DNA of 64,000 nt from JADZFO01 sp964512635 (GTDB taxonomy: Bacteria; 4484-113; JAFGCY01). The notes under the pieces were generated by a model. That model searched no databases. It had not been told where the DNA came from and saw only the letters and a list, made by a program, of their open reading frames with translations. Made by a program: the position numbers and the translations under genes. Every line of letters starts with the position of its first letter. Position 1 is the stretch's first letter. Below are positions 16,435 through 24,838 of this stretch, in pieces. The stretch covers positions 4,170 through 68,169 of the forward strand of contig CAZEJB010000018.1 of NCBI GenBank assembly GCA_964512635.1. Reading direction: 5' to 3'.

Positions 16435-18168
16435 CTGCCTGCCCGTCGTGCCTTCACCGCCGCCCTGTCCTTCGCCGCCACCGCCACCTATCGGCGGAGG
16501 CTCCGGGGCCGGAGCTTCACCGGCCGGGGGCTCCGGGAGGGGCTGTTCTGAGCCGGACCAGTCTGTCGGCGGCGCTGATCCATTTGTTCCCGGCTCGTCT
16601 TTCCAGCGGCGGTCCCAGGCCAGTTCATGCTGGGTGTAGATTACGCGGTAGCGCGATTCAAGGTCGGGCCAGTGCTGCTTGACGAACTCAACCCGGGCCG
16701 CCAGCTCCTTGTAAGCCGGGTGCGAAAGTTCCTTGTCCTTCTCATACATCTTATAGGTTTCTTCAAAGGCATACTCGTGGTCTTCCTGAGCCAGCTTAAG
16801 GAACTGCTTGATCAGCTCCTTGCGCCGGTCAGAGTCCTTCGCCGGATCCAGCCCGGCGCTGTACTCCTCGAACTCGGTGACAAAGTCCTCGATCTTCTGG
16901 CCCAGTTCGTTGTACAGCTCCAGCAGCTTACCGGCTGTGACGTCGATGTAGCCGTTGCGCACCTTGTACTGCGGGGCATCGCGGAAGGCCTGGCTGTAGT
17001 CATTGTGCAGTTCGGTCAGCACGGCCAGACGCGCTTCAAGCTGCTTGTAGACCTCCGTATTGCTGATGTCCAGTGCAAGCTGGTCTTTGGCGTGCAGCGC
17101 CTCCAGCCAGCGGTCCTTGAGCGGCGCGCTGTCCACCTTGCCGTGGCGGTCAAGCACACCAGTAAACGTATCGCTGATCAGATAGGCCTTGAGATTGCCG
17201 CTTACATCCTTGCTGCGGGCCTCAGCCACCGGCTCCAGCAGGGTCTGCATCCGCGCGGCAAACTGCTCGCGCAGCATTGCCTTGTAGGGCTCGAGCTCGG
17301 CGGAGGCATCCTTGGTGGCAGCCGTCTCGAACTGCTCGTACTGCTGTACCAGGCTGTCGGCCATTGGCATCAGGCTTTCTATCCAGGCCGCACTTTCATC
17401 GCTGAGTGTACCCGGCTGGGCACCGCCGGTGATGCTGTGTCCTTCAAGCGCGACGTCAACTTCCCGCAGCACTTTGGCATACTGCCGAAGGGGCTTCAGG
17501 CCGCCAACACCCTTATCGTTCAGCATATCCAGCGGGTCGGCCGGCAGCAGGCTGCCATCCGGCGCCAGCTGCTGAGTCTCGGCGGCGTCCTGGGCCTGGC
17601 CCATCCACTGGCCCAGAGCCCCCCGCTGAACCGCCAGCCAGGCGACGACGACAAGTCCAAATACCAGCACGATGATCAGCGTCGTCAAGGCCGCGTCAAA
17701 CTTGCTCGCTGGGCGGGGAGGCCTGGCGTCAACAAGCGGCGGAGCGCTCGAAACTGGCGGCGGGGTGGAAGCAGCAGCTGTGCCCGCGTCAACTGGCGCG
17801 GCCTGAGCCACGCTTGGCGGCGTCGAAGTCAGTTCCGCCGCGCTGGCAGCTACAGTGCGGTCCAGGTCAGCGCTGGCAGGCTGCTCCGATGAGACGACCT
17901 GCGCAAAAGAGCTGGTCTGGTCGCTGTCAGATATTGCATGATCGTCGACCGCAGGCGACTCAGAGGCAGCAGAAGCCGCCGCCGTAAGCTCGGTGCCTGG
18001 CACAGTCTGTGCCATCGGCTGAGCTGAAGCATCAGCTGCTGCTGCTTCAGCGGGCTCACCCAGCACGCTGCTGGCTCCCCGGGGGGTTGTGCAGCGGACA
18101 CAGGTCTGGTCCCACTCGTCGTTCTGGTACTGGCAGTTCTGGCATTGCCACATCACAAATGAGACCAT
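16432..18168 (-). CDS. RanBP2-type zinc-finger membrane protein with helical extracytoplasmic domain
   Basis: A 578-aa protein of unknown function. Residues 7-26 match the RanBP2 zinc-finger consensus exactly: W7, C9, C12, N16, C23, C26. A Ser/Ala/Pro-rich linker of about 125 residues follows, then one membrane segment (ALTTLIIVLVFGLVVVAWLA, near residue 157). The remaining 380 residues are long charged helices with coiled-coil character, ending in a Pro/Gly-rich tail. The finger is therefore cytoplasmic and the helical part outside. Start taken at ATG 18168 preceded by GGCGGGTG; an ATG five codons later is possible. It is divergent from miaA, whose start region it overlaps only if the long upstream reading of either gene is taken. 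Confidence 0.7.
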   Translation of the reverse strand: MVSFVMWQCQNCQYQNDEWDQTCVRCTTPRGASSVLGEPAEAAAADASAQPMAQTVPGTELTAAASAASESPAVDDHAISDSDQTSSFAQVVSSEQPASADLDRTVAASAAELTSTPPSVAQAAPVDAGTAAASTPPPVSSAPPLVDARPPRPASKFDAALTTLIIVLVFGLVVVAWLAVQRGALGQWMGQAQDAAETQQLAPDGSLLPADPLDMLNDKGVGGLKPLRQYAKVLREVDVALEGHSITGGAQPGTLSDESAAWIESLMPMADSLVQQYEQFETAATKDASAELEPYKAMLREQFAARMQTLLEPVAEARSKDVSGNLKAYLISDTFTGVLDRHGKVDSAPLKDRWLEALHAKDQLALDISNTEVYKQLEARLAVLTELHNDYSQAFRDAPQYKVRNGYIDVTAGKLLELYNELGQKIEDFVTEFEEYSAGLDPAKDSDRRKELIKQFLKLAQEDHEYAFEETYKMYEKDKELSHPAYKELAARVEFVKQHWPDLESRYRVIYTQHELAWDRRWKDEPGTNGSAPPTDWSGSEQPLPEPPAGEAPAPEPPPIGGGGGEGQGGGEGTTGRQ

Positions 18169-18242
18169 ATCACCCGCCAGCGCGTTCGGGCGAAGCTTGC
18201 ACTGTTGTGCCAATTTTTGTACCCGTGCTAGGATTGCCCCCA

Positions 18243-19232
18243 GTGCTGGGCGAGTACCGGGTCCTCACGGGTCCAACTGCGGGTGGAAAAACAAGCTGGC
18301 TGGTTCGCCGTGGCCGTCAGCAGCCCGTCCTTGCGCTCTCAGCCGACTCGCGGCAGGTCTACCGCCACATGGATATCGGCACCGGGAAGGTCACAGCCGC
18401 CGAACGTGAAGTTGTGCCGCACTATCTGGTGGATATCCTCGAGCCGAACCACAGCTTCAGCGTGTACCAGTACGTCATTCACGCAGCCGAAGTTCTCGCA
18501 GCTCTGGAAAAAGACCCCAATGCAGCGACGCATGAGATCTGGTTCGTCGGCGGCACAGGTTTGTACCTCCGCGCCTTAATCGCTGATCTGGAGCTTGGAC
18601 TTGCTCCGCGCACCCGCCTGCGGGCTGTTATCCAGGACAGACTCAAGTACATCGGCTCACGCGTCGTTTCTGAGGCGCTCGGCCTGAACCTCAACGAGCC
18701 GGACAACCCCGTCAGGGTCCAGCGCGCGGCTGAACAGGCCTGCGGCGACAAGGATGCCGCGCTTAAGATCTATCTGCGCTGTGGTCTGACACACGCAGAC
18801 TATGAAGCTGACCAGCAGGAACATGACCAGGAGCCGGGCGAGGCGCAGTGGCAGAATGCTCGCGAGCAGCTCAGGCGCTGGTCCTGCCGGGGTATCTATG
18901 TGCTCGACCCCGGTCGCGAGGCCCTGCTGCGCAACATTGAAAAGCGCGTGTCCAGTATGTTCGCCATGGGACTGGCCGATGAAGTCCGCAACTTGCGTGA
19001 ACTGGGATATGGAGAAGCCCCGGTGGTGAGCGATGGCATCGGCTACCGCGAGGCTGCGGCAGTGATCGATAACCGGATGGGTGCGCAGGAAGCCCTGCAG
19101 CAGACCATCATCCGTACACGGCAGTATGCCAAGCGCCAGCGGACCTACTTCCGCGGCCAGCAGTGGCAGTTCTGCACCGAGTCGGAGCTGGACAGCCTGC
19201 TCGCTGCCGAGCAGCACCCGGCAGCGAACTAG
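18243..19232 (+). CDS. miaA: tRNA dimethylallyltransferase MiaA
   Basis: A 329-aa enzyme that isopentenylates A37 of tRNAs reading UNN codons. Seen: P-loop GPTAGGKTS near residue 9, the substrate segment ADSRQVYRHMDIGTGK, GGTGLYLRAL, and the C-terminal SDGIGYREAAAVID and TRQYAKRQRTYFR. The sequence is more diverged than usual, with an acidic insert around EADQQEHDQEPGEAQ. GTG 18243 is chosen because the P-loop then sits at the usual distance from the N terminus and TAGGAT lies 8 nt upstream; GTG 18207 and 18225 are in-frame alternatives. Confidence 0.88.
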   Translation: MLGEYRVLTGPTAGGKTSWLVRRGRQQPVLALSADSRQVYRHMDIGTGKVTAAEREVVPHYLVDILEPNHSFSVYQYVIHAAEVLAALEKDPNAATHEIWFVGGTGLYLRALIADLELGLAPRTRLRAVIQDRLKYIGSRVVSEALGLNLNEPDNPVRVQRAAEQACGDKDAALKIYLRCGLTHADYEADQQEHDQEPGEAQWQNAREQLRRWSCRGIYVLDPGREALLRNIEKRVSSMFAMGLADEVRNLRELGYGEAPVVSDGIGYREAAAVIDNRMGAQEALQQTIIRTRQYAKRQRTYFRGQQWQFCTESELDSLLAAEQHPAAN

Positions 19233-19241
19233 CCCGGCCGG

Positions 19242-20102
19242 CTAGGGTTCGCGGCTGAGTCCGAGAAAGAAGCGCAGCCAGCGGCCAGCGCTGGGCAGAT
19301 CCGCCTGGTGCTCGCTGAACTGGTCGTGAAGGCGCTGGTAATAACGCACAGGGCGCAGCAGTACCACTGCCGTCGCCAGGGCCATGCTGTAGAGCACCAT
19401 CAGCACAAGCAGCTGGTAGAACACAGCCGGTCCGCCGGGGCTGATTGAGCTGATGATGATTCCGGCGACGGTTCCCAAGGCAATCAGGGAAATCAGCAGC
19501 CACCACAGGGCCCGCCAGTTGCGCATGCGCTCCTTGGAGCCGTCGATCACACTGGCGCCGGCCCCAAACAGGTTGCCCTCAACGCTCATCTGCTGCTTTT
19601 CGTCGGCAACGAACAAGAGGCTGACGACGATCTCGTCTCCTGGTCCGAGCCGGTCAAAGTCGATCTTGCAAAAGACGTCATTGCCCCGGAAAAGCGGGCT
19701 GAGGGTGACTTTGGCTTTGGGACTCACCAGCTTGTTGAAGCCGATATAGCGACAGTTGGACGCTCCAATGACGAAGCCCTGCTTGTCTGGAATATCCGCC
19801 TCGCTGATGTCCTCGTTGCCGGTATTGCGGAGGTAGAGGTAGGTTGCCCAGAGCCAGCGCGGCTCCGTACCCTTGTAGGTCACCTTCAGCGGGATGTTAC
19901 GGTTACTGAAATCGAGGATGTCGATGTACTGCGTATGCTGGTCCCAGGTCAGGTGCCGGCTGCGCTGAAACTTGGCGGTGCTGCGCAGCAGCACCCACAG
20001 CGCAAAGATCAGCGCACTGAGGGCGAACAGAATCGCCCAGAAAGTGACCCGCGGGTCAGCGAACGCAGCCGGCAGGTCCAGCCCGATCCACCCAATGGAC
20101 AT
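19242..20102 (-). CDS. Membrane protein of unknown function
   Basis: A 286-aa protein with one hydrophobic segment near the N terminus (VTFWAILFALSALIFALWVL) and two near the C terminus (ALWWLLISLIALGTVAGIII and VFYQLLVLMVLYSMALATAV). Between them is a soluble domain of about 130 residues that is rich in beta strands (YLYLRNTGNEDISEADI, DEIVVSLLFVADEK), a layout suggesting a small immunoglobulin-like or ligand-binding domain. I do not recognise the family. It is convergent with miaA, 9 nt apart. The start is well placed, six bases after TAGTCT. Confidence 0.7.
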   Translation of the reverse strand: MSIGWIGLDLPAAFADPRVTFWAILFALSALIFALWVLLRSTAKFQRSRHLTWDQHTQYIDILDFSNRNIPLKVTYKGTEPRWLWATYLYLRNTGNEDISEADIPDKQGFVIGASNCRYIGFNKLVSPKAKVTLSPLFRGNDVFCKIDFDRLGPGDEIVVSLLFVADEKQQMSVEGNLFGAGASVIDGSKERMRNWRALWWLLISLIALGTVAGIIISSISPGGPAVFYQLLVLMVLYSMALATAVVLLRPVRYYQRLHDQFSEHQADLPSAGRWLRFFLGLSREP

Positions 20103-20108
20103 GTGCTT

Positions 20109-20114
20109 AGACTA
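20109..20114 (-). promoter_or_regulatory. -10 element TAGTCT, 6 nt before ATG 20102
   Basis: Minus-strand TAGTCT followed by six bases and ATG. Leaderless start inferred; no clear -35. Confidence 0.5.
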
Positions 20115-20172
20115 GCGCATTTTCCGGCCCTTTGGCCGGGCTTTACCAAGATCAAACTCGCCGGGACTTGGC

Positions 20173-21924
20173 CTAGCGCAGCTCCAGCACCACAAAGCCG
20201 TTGGGGTCGGCGATCATCTGATAGCGCGGCTGGCCCTTGTAGCGGATGCCGATATTGCAGCCAAACTCCTCGCCGGGTTTGCAGTCCAGCTCGGGGAAGA
20301 GGCTGCGGCTGAGTGTCAGTTTGACGCCCTGCTGGAATACGCCCGCCGGGCCGAGCGCCTCAAAGCCAAGCTGCTCGATGGCAACTGCTGCATTGTCCTC
20401 GCGTGGCCCCTCGCTGTGGCTGTCGGCGAGGTCACGGATGACTTTGCTGATGCCATTGCTGCTAAGTTCGATGCGGTAATTGTCATTGCCGCTGAACCAG
20501 CCGTCATTGTCGAAATCGAAGTTCAGGCGCAGCTCGCAGTCTTCCACGCCGCCTGGACGAATCATCTTGTCTGCCCGGGGCCACAGCAGCAGGATGGTCA
20601 GCGCCTTGTCCTGCTCATAGCCCATCTGCACCGCCAGATCCGGCGCCTGCGCCGCATGCGAAGGGGGGATATACAGCTCGCTGAAGGGATCCGGCGCGAA
20701 GGTATTGGCTTCCGCGCTCTCATCCGGATGGTCCTCGAGCCAGCCTGGCGGAATGGACTGCATGCCGATCTTGCCGCGCCAGGGCAGGGCGGGGTACTCA
20801 TCCAGTGCATCGCTCAGACCGTCTCCATCTGTGTCCGGGTTTAGCGGGTCGCAGTAGCGCAGCGACTGATGCAGGCGTTCGCCATGGCCCTCGCGGTTGC
20901 CGTTGCCCAGCAGCATCTCCTCCCGGTCGCTGAGGCCGTCGCTGTCGCTGTCGGCCTTGCTGTTATCGGGGTCGGTGCTGAGCCCCAGTGCATGCAGTTC
21001 ATCGGTGTAGTCCGGGACGAGGTCGCCGTCGCTGTCGCTCCACTGGCGCAGTTCGCCCCACTGCAGCGCGCTCCAGTCCTGCTCCTTGCAGCGCCGCAGG
21101 ATATAGCTCATACAGTCGAAGTGCTCACCGAAGCGCGCGATATTGCCTTCGCCCAGGGCGAGGTGGTTGAACCAGTGTTCGCGGATACCGCTGACGTGAA
21201 ACAGGCTGTCCAGGGCGTGACCGAACTCGTGGCACATCAGCCAGTCACTGCCGCAGACGTGCTCCGCCGGCGGCGCGGCCCACCAGCTTACCGGCGCCAG
21301 GTGCTTCTTGCCGTCCGCGCCCCAGGTGAAACCCCCGCCGCCGCGCACGCGCTCAAGCTTGCCGGTCTCCTTGTCCCAGGCGTAAAGCACGGTGATCTGC
21401 ACTACACCGTCGTACTTCGCCCGGGCCGAGGCCACCGGCTCCAGCTCCACCGGGCCAAAGTAGGGTGCGTCGCTCGCGGCGATGCTGCTGCGCAGAGTCG
21501 GCCTGTATTCCAGCGCCCAGTCATAGTTCAGCACGCAGTTATAGCGGCTGTTGCGCCAGTAGAACTCGGCGCAGGCGTCCATCTGCCGGCGCACACGGTC
21601 CGCCTCCTGCTCCATGAACTCGCGACGCCCGGCCTCGCTGGCCGAGAGTTCATTCAGGAGGCTGGCGTGCACCGCCGCCAGGTCAGCGCCGTTCAGGGGA
21701 GCGGCATACTCACCCTTCTCATCCGGCAGGTCCATCAGCACGCAGCCGTAGTAGAACACCTTGATGTTGAGCTGGCGGTAGGAACTGTCGGCGGGCCCGG
21801 TCCAGTTGCCTGGCTGCTCAGTCGCCAGCGCCGGCGCGCTGAGGAGCGCTGGCAGCAAAAGGGCAAGCAGGAGGGCGAGACAAGGACGCTGGAACATTCG
21901 GCAAGGGCGAAGATGCTGCTGCAT
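20173..21924 (-). CDS. Secreted HExxH metalloprotease-like protein with thrombospondin type 3 Ca-binding repeats
   Basis: A 583-aa exported protein. A signal peptide (LALLLALLLPALLSAPALA, residues 16-34) precedes a domain with the zinc-protease motif HEFGH at 232-236, within LMCHEFGHALDSLF. Three calcium-binding Asp-rich units of thrombospondin type 3 form follow: SDSDGDLVPDYTDE, ADSDSDGLSDREE and NPDTDGDGLSDALDE. The last 170 residues look like a beta-rich binding domain. The third zinc ligand is not obvious; Asp or Glu further on may serve. Probably an outer-surface or extracellular protease. The ATG lies 7 nt after TACAAT, which itself abuts the terminator of the upstream gene. Confidence 0.75.
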   Translation of the reverse strand: MQQHLRPCRMFQRPCLALLLALLLPALLSAPALATEQPGNWTGPADSSYRQLNIKVFYYGCVLMDLPDEKGEYAAPLNGADLAAVHASLLNELSASEAGRREFMEQEADRVRRQMDACAEFYWRNSRYNCVLNYDWALEYRPTLRSSIAASDAPYFGPVELEPVASARAKYDGVVQITVLYAWDKETGKLERVRGGGGFTWGADGKKHLAPVSWWAAPPAEHVCGSDWLMCHEFGHALDSLFHVSGIREHWFNHLALGEGNIARFGEHFDCMSYILRRCKEQDWSALQWGELRQWSDSDGDLVPDYTDELHALGLSTDPDNSKADSDSDGLSDREEMLLGNGNREGHGERLHQSLRYCDPLNPDTDGDGLSDALDEYPALPWRGKIGMQSIPPGWLEDHPDESAEANTFAPDPFSELYIPPSHAAQAPDLAVQMGYEQDKALTILLLWPRADKMIRPGGVEDCELRLNFDFDNDGWFSGNDNYRIELSSNGISKVIRDLADSHSEGPREDNAAVAIEQLGFEALGPAGVFQQGVKLTLSRSLFPELDCKPGEEFGCNIGIRYKGQPRYQMIADPNGFVVLELR

Positions 21925-21931
21925 GACTCTG

Positions 21932-21937
21932 ATTGTA
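21932..21937 (-). promoter_or_regulatory. -10 element TACAAT, 7 nt before ATG 21924
   Basis: It lies directly after the T tract of the terminator at 21935-21964, so the terminator end and the -10 box share bases. Confidence 0.5.
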
Positions 21938-21964
21938 AAACAACGGCGGGCCTTGGCCCGCCGT
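21935..21964 (-). terminator. Rho-independent terminator of cassette copy 2
   Basis: A perfect 10-bp stem ACGGCGGGCC/GGCCCGCCGT (21955-21964 with 21943-21952) and a two-base loop, followed on the minus strand by TGTTTTAC. It ends the lipoprotein gene at 21996. Confidence 0.8.
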
Positions 21965-21995
21965 ACTTGATCATCAGATTATCCTACGAATCACC

Positions 21996-22811
21996 TTAGT
22001 GCCGGACGTAAACCATCGTGTCTCTGAAGAGAACCTCATTCTGCTCGTCGCCCCAGACACCGTACTCAAAGCCACCGCTTATCTGCAGTTCAAAAGGCTT
22101 ACCGTCGGCATCTATATCATGAGCCTGATAAAGCTCGCCCTTGCTGGTGTACCAGTTTCCGTCTTCTTTCTTTTGAAGGGGGTCAATAAAAATACCTCCC
22201 GGGCTCCAGACCAACGGAGAGAATGAGGAGTGCAGGCGACCTGTGTAGTGATTAATTGCGGCGTGGAAATGATTCGCCTGCTCGGCTGGCGAAAGCGCAC
22301 CAATACTGGCGGCGCTGGCGTCTTCAAAGCCTGGTCCAAGCAAATCCGATCCATCCTTCGGCACGGTACCCTGCTCGATTATGAAGCGACTTGCTCGGCT
22401 TAATGTGCTCTGGAATGTACTCCAGTTCCCACAGGGTGTGACCTTGGGGGTGAGGATGACTTCATCTCCCACTGAATCACGCTCAGCATTGTAAGCACGA
22501 GAGCTAGTCACACCAATGTACTGTTCAGAATCGATGTCCTTTCCCAAGAGTTTGGGAGTCATGGTCTCTACAGCCTTGGAAAAGTCTATGGACAGCAGGT
22601 CAGATCCGTTCGCAGTGTGTCCGGTGAACTGTTGATGTGATACAGCTTCTTGACTGCCCAGGGGACGAGCATTCTTGCTGGCCGCCACGTTGGATGCACC
22701 CTTACGCTCAGGCTGTGTTTCTGAGCTACAGGACCAGAGGGCCATACCAGCCACGAGAAGCATGCAAGCCATGGGCCAGCTGACAGTTCTAGAATCAAAT
22801 GAAACGCGCAT
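21996..22811 (-). CDS. Cassette lipoprotein B, copy 2
   Basis: A 271-aa lipoprotein of unknown function: a signal segment ending MALWSCSSE supplies the lipidated Cys. The C-terminal 100 residues match the copy-1 protein (23460-24266) closely: TGRLHSSFSPLVWSPGGIFI and GNWYTSKGELYQAHD here against TGRIYGSFDKNSWSAGGLFI and GKWYTASGELYELYD there. The N-terminal parts are more diverged. ATG 22811 has GGAGAA 4 nt upstream; a longer reading to 22847 would overlap the upstream gene. It is the second gene of a two-gene cassette with the Cys-rich secreted gene at 22841. Confidence 0.8.
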   Translation of the reverse strand: MRVSFDSRTVSWPMACMLLVAGMALWSCSSETQPERKGASNVAASKNARPLGSQEAVSHQQFTGHTANGSDLLSIDFSKAVETMTPKLLGKDIDSEQYIGVTSSRAYNAERDSVGDEVILTPKVTPCGNWSTFQSTLSRASRFIIEQGTVPKDGSDLLGPGFEDASAASIGALSPAEQANHFHAAINHYTGRLHSSFSPLVWSPGGIFIDPLQKKEDGNWYTSKGELYQAHDIDADGKPFELQISGGFEYGVWGDEQNEVLFRDTMVYVRH

Positions 22812-22840
22812 TATCTTCTCCTTGTAGGTGGTATCTGGAG

Positions 22841-23313
22841 CTAACAATCGTCACATCCATACTTTAGGATTGTGACGGGATCAGTCAAAAGGTCAAAGCA
22901 GTCGGTCGACCAAGGTTCACTTAAGCGTTCGCAATCACAAAGGTAATGTATGCTCTTTGTGTAAACATTGCTGACCTTGTAGCTTCCGTCCTGTCCTAGG
23001 TGAAACTTTCTACCTGGATCGGCTGTCGCTGTAATATTACGGCGGCTAGCGTAAGTTTCAAACTCGCAATCAATAACACAGGGTACCGTAATTTCACAGG
23101 GGCACCCAAGCCCACTATCAATCGGCCCGGCGTCAATCCAGCCGGTGAGTGCATTGTTTATGCAGCAGCAGTTTGCCTGATTCAGTTGCTGTTGATGAAG
23201 CACGACAAAATCGTTGTCACTCCAAGGCACGCCTGGAAGCGGCGTTGTGGGGCACTGCGCAAATGCACTACGCATGGTCAACAGAGCGACACACACACAA
23301 GCAGCTTCTTCAT
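22841..23313 (-). CDS. Cassette secreted Cys-rich protein A, copy 2 (start out of frame at a GT repeat)
   Basis: A secreted protein of about 157 aa with 14 or more cysteines, including the run CCCINNAL and the end KYGCDDC shared with copy 1. The natural start is ATG 23313: GGGAGG lies 7 nt upstream and the first residues would be MKKLLVCV. In the sequence as given, that frame stops after 11 codons. A (GT)5 tract at 23290-23299 is one unit too long: with one GT fewer the reading continues as MKKLLVCVALLTMRSAFA into QC and the main protein. As given, the main frame can be entered only from GTG 23329 or an internal ATG 23275, both lacking a good signal peptide or ribosome site. This is either a phase-off contingency locus, a -1 frameshift or an assembly error. 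Confidence 0.75.
23290..23299 (-). repeat. (GT)5 tract in the signal-peptide codons of A copy 2
   Basis: Five GT units on the coding strand, 12 bases after the ATG triplet. Removing one unit, or adding two, puts ATG 23313 in frame with the main coding region. Confidence 0.9.
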
Positions 23314-23347
23314 GCAAGCACCTCCCCACACATTCGTGCTACTCCGA

Positions 23348-23376
23348 AAGGTAACCCCGTGTAGGTGCGATGTCAA
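23348..23376 (-). promoter_or_regulatory. Promoter of cassette copy 2
   Basis: -35 TTGACA (23376-23371), 17-base spacer, -10 TACCTT (23353-23348). The -35 is preceded by the same block (CCCC and upstream) as in copy 1. Confidence 0.8.
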
Positions 23377-23390
23377 GGGGTGCCAAAGAA

Positions 23391-23425
23391 AATTAACAGA
23401 AAAGCGGCGGGCTTTCGCCCGCCGC
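23391..23425 (-). terminator. Rho-independent terminator between cassette copies
   Basis: A 9-bp stem GCGGCGGGC/GCCCGCCGC with loop GAAA on the minus strand (23425-23404), followed by TTTTCTGTTAATT. It ends the copy-1 lipoprotein gene. Its sequence is nearly the same as the terminator at 24852-24887, so the duplicated unit includes it. Confidence 0.85.
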
Positions 23426-23459
23426 TGCTTAGGCGTCAAACTTGAGAAAACAGCCGATC

Positions 23460-24266
23460 TCAGCCTTTGCCGGTAAAGACGCAGACGTCGGTGTAGAGAA
23501 CCTCTCCCGGCTCATCTCCAAAGACGCCATAGGTATAGCCGCCCTCAAAGTTGATCTGGACCGGTTCCCTGGTGTTGCCTGAATTGTCGTACAGCTCGTA
23601 AAGCTCTCCAGATGCCGTATACCATTTGCCGTCATCATGGCGCACAAGCGGCTCGATGAAAAGGCCTCCAGCAGACCAAGAGTTCTTGTCAAAACTCCCG
23701 TAGATTCTGCCGGTGCTCGTGTTGATAAGCGGGTGGTAGCGGTTTGCGAAGGTGGCTGGACCTAGGTTCGAAGCCAGTACCCCAGCATTAGTAGATCTAA
23801 GCTCGTTGGGGCAGATGTCGTATCCGCAGGAAGGTACCACACCTTCTTCAACAATATGCTGCGTGATCAAGGCAAGTGTACTATCGATGATATTTACCTC
23901 CTTATTCGGACATTGCCGGGGAGTGACGATCAACCTGTCCGCAGAGCTCTCCAGATTGGCACGAAGCGGTAGCATTGAGTCGAAAATCTCCTCGCTGACA
24001 TGCTTGCCTCGCTCGATGGGCACCATCTGAGCCACAGCATCCCGCAAGTCAATAGCCTCCACAGCAAGCTGTTCCTTGCCCTTGTTAACAGCCGGGCTCT
24101 GTGCGGGTTGGGCGGGACGTACCACGCTTTTTCGATCAACACTTGCAGAACGTGCGCCAGACTGGGAGTTGGAGCACGATGCGGCGTTGATCAATGCCAG
24201 GCCGCAGATCACGGCTAGGCCGAGTATCCGGTTGAACCGGTTCTTGAAGAGTATCGAGATGTTCAT
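23460..24266 (-). CDS. Cassette lipoprotein B, copy 1
   Basis: A 268-aa lipoprotein: a long signal segment with hydrophobic core ILGLAVICGLALINAA, then the lipobox SC (Cys 31). The C-terminal half is homologous to copy 2 (see GGLFIEPL, DGKWYTASGELYELYD and GGYTYGVFGDEPGEVLY), while the N-terminal half is only loosely similar. ATG 24266 follows AGGAGGAG with five bases between. It follows A copy 1 after 27 nt and is closed by its own terminator. No known family recognised. Beta-rich C-terminal domain, anchored in the envelope. Confidence 0.8.
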   Translation of the reverse strand: MNISILFKNRFNRILGLAVICGLALINAASCSNSQSGARSASVDRKSVVRPAQPAQSPAVNKGKEQLAVEAIDLRDAVAQMVPIERGKHVSEEIFDSMLPLRANLESSADRLIVTPRQCPNKEVNIIDSTLALITQHIVEEGVVPSCGYDICPNELRSTNAGVLASNLGPATFANRYHPLINTSTGRIYGSFDKNSWSAGGLFIEPLVRHDDGKWYTASGELYELYDNSGNTREPVQINFEGGYTYGVFGDEPGEVLYTDVCVFTGKG

Positions 24267-24293
24267 GTGTGGCTCCTCCTAGTGTGGATCGAG

Positions 24294-24775
24294 TTAACAG
24301 TCTTCACAACCGTACTTAAGGAAAGGTACCGAACGGGTGTAATTGATGTAGCAGGTCGTCTCAAATGGCTGGCCCGCAAGAGAACATGAGCAAACGATCT
24401 TGGTCCTCCGCGTGTCGCCGTGCACGATGTAGCTGCCATCAACACCTTGGTGGATCTGAAGGCCATCATCCTGGGTTGGTGTTACAGAGCGCAGGCTGTA
24501 GTAGCTGATGTACGTACAGCTCGCCCCTGGGGGAGTTGGACAGGAGCAACCAGCACCGCTGCCAAGTTGCGTAGAAGTATCTATCCAATCGCCAAGGGCG
24601 TTATTGATACAACAGCAGAGATGTTGAGGGATGCCAAGTACGACCTCCTCGATCTCATCATCGCTCCAGTAGTCCCCATTCTCGGGACTACCACCGCACT
24701 GCGCAGATGCCGCTGAAGCCAGACTCAAAACTCCGGCCAGCAACACACACACACACACAATCCTAAGTTCTTCAT
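24294..24775 (-). CDS. Cassette secreted Cys-rich protein A, copy 1 (start out of frame at a GT repeat)
   Basis: About 160 aa, secreted, Cys-rich, with the same CCCINNAL block and KYGCEDC end as copy 2. ATG 24775 has GGGAGG 7 nt upstream. From it the frame reads MKNLGLCVCVCCWPEF and stops. A (GT)8 tract at 24743-24758 is one unit too long; with seven units the product would start MKNLGLCVCVLLAGVLSL, then ASAASAQC, an excellent signal peptide leading into the main frame. The alternative main-frame start (ATG 24809, MAPQICGR) would run through the Shine-Dalgarno site and give an acidic, poor signal sequence. The frame offset is the same as in copy 2. Confidence 0.75.
24743..24758 (-). repeat. 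(GT)8 tract in the signal-peptide codons of A copy 1
   Basis: Eight uninterrupted GT units on the coding strand, 14 bases after the ATG triplet. Seven (or ten) units would be in frame. Confidence 0.92.
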
Positions 24776-24808
24776 TAACTAACCTCCCACAGATCTGTGG
24801 TGCCATTG

Positions 24809-24838
24809 ATGGTAACTGCGTGCAAAACAGAATGTCAA
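24809..24838 (-). promoter_or_regulatory. Promoter of cassette copy 1
   Basis: -35 TTGACA (24838-24833), 18-base spacer, -10 TACCAT (24814-24809). About 25 bases upstream of and including the -35 are nearly identical to copy 2. Confidence 0.75.
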
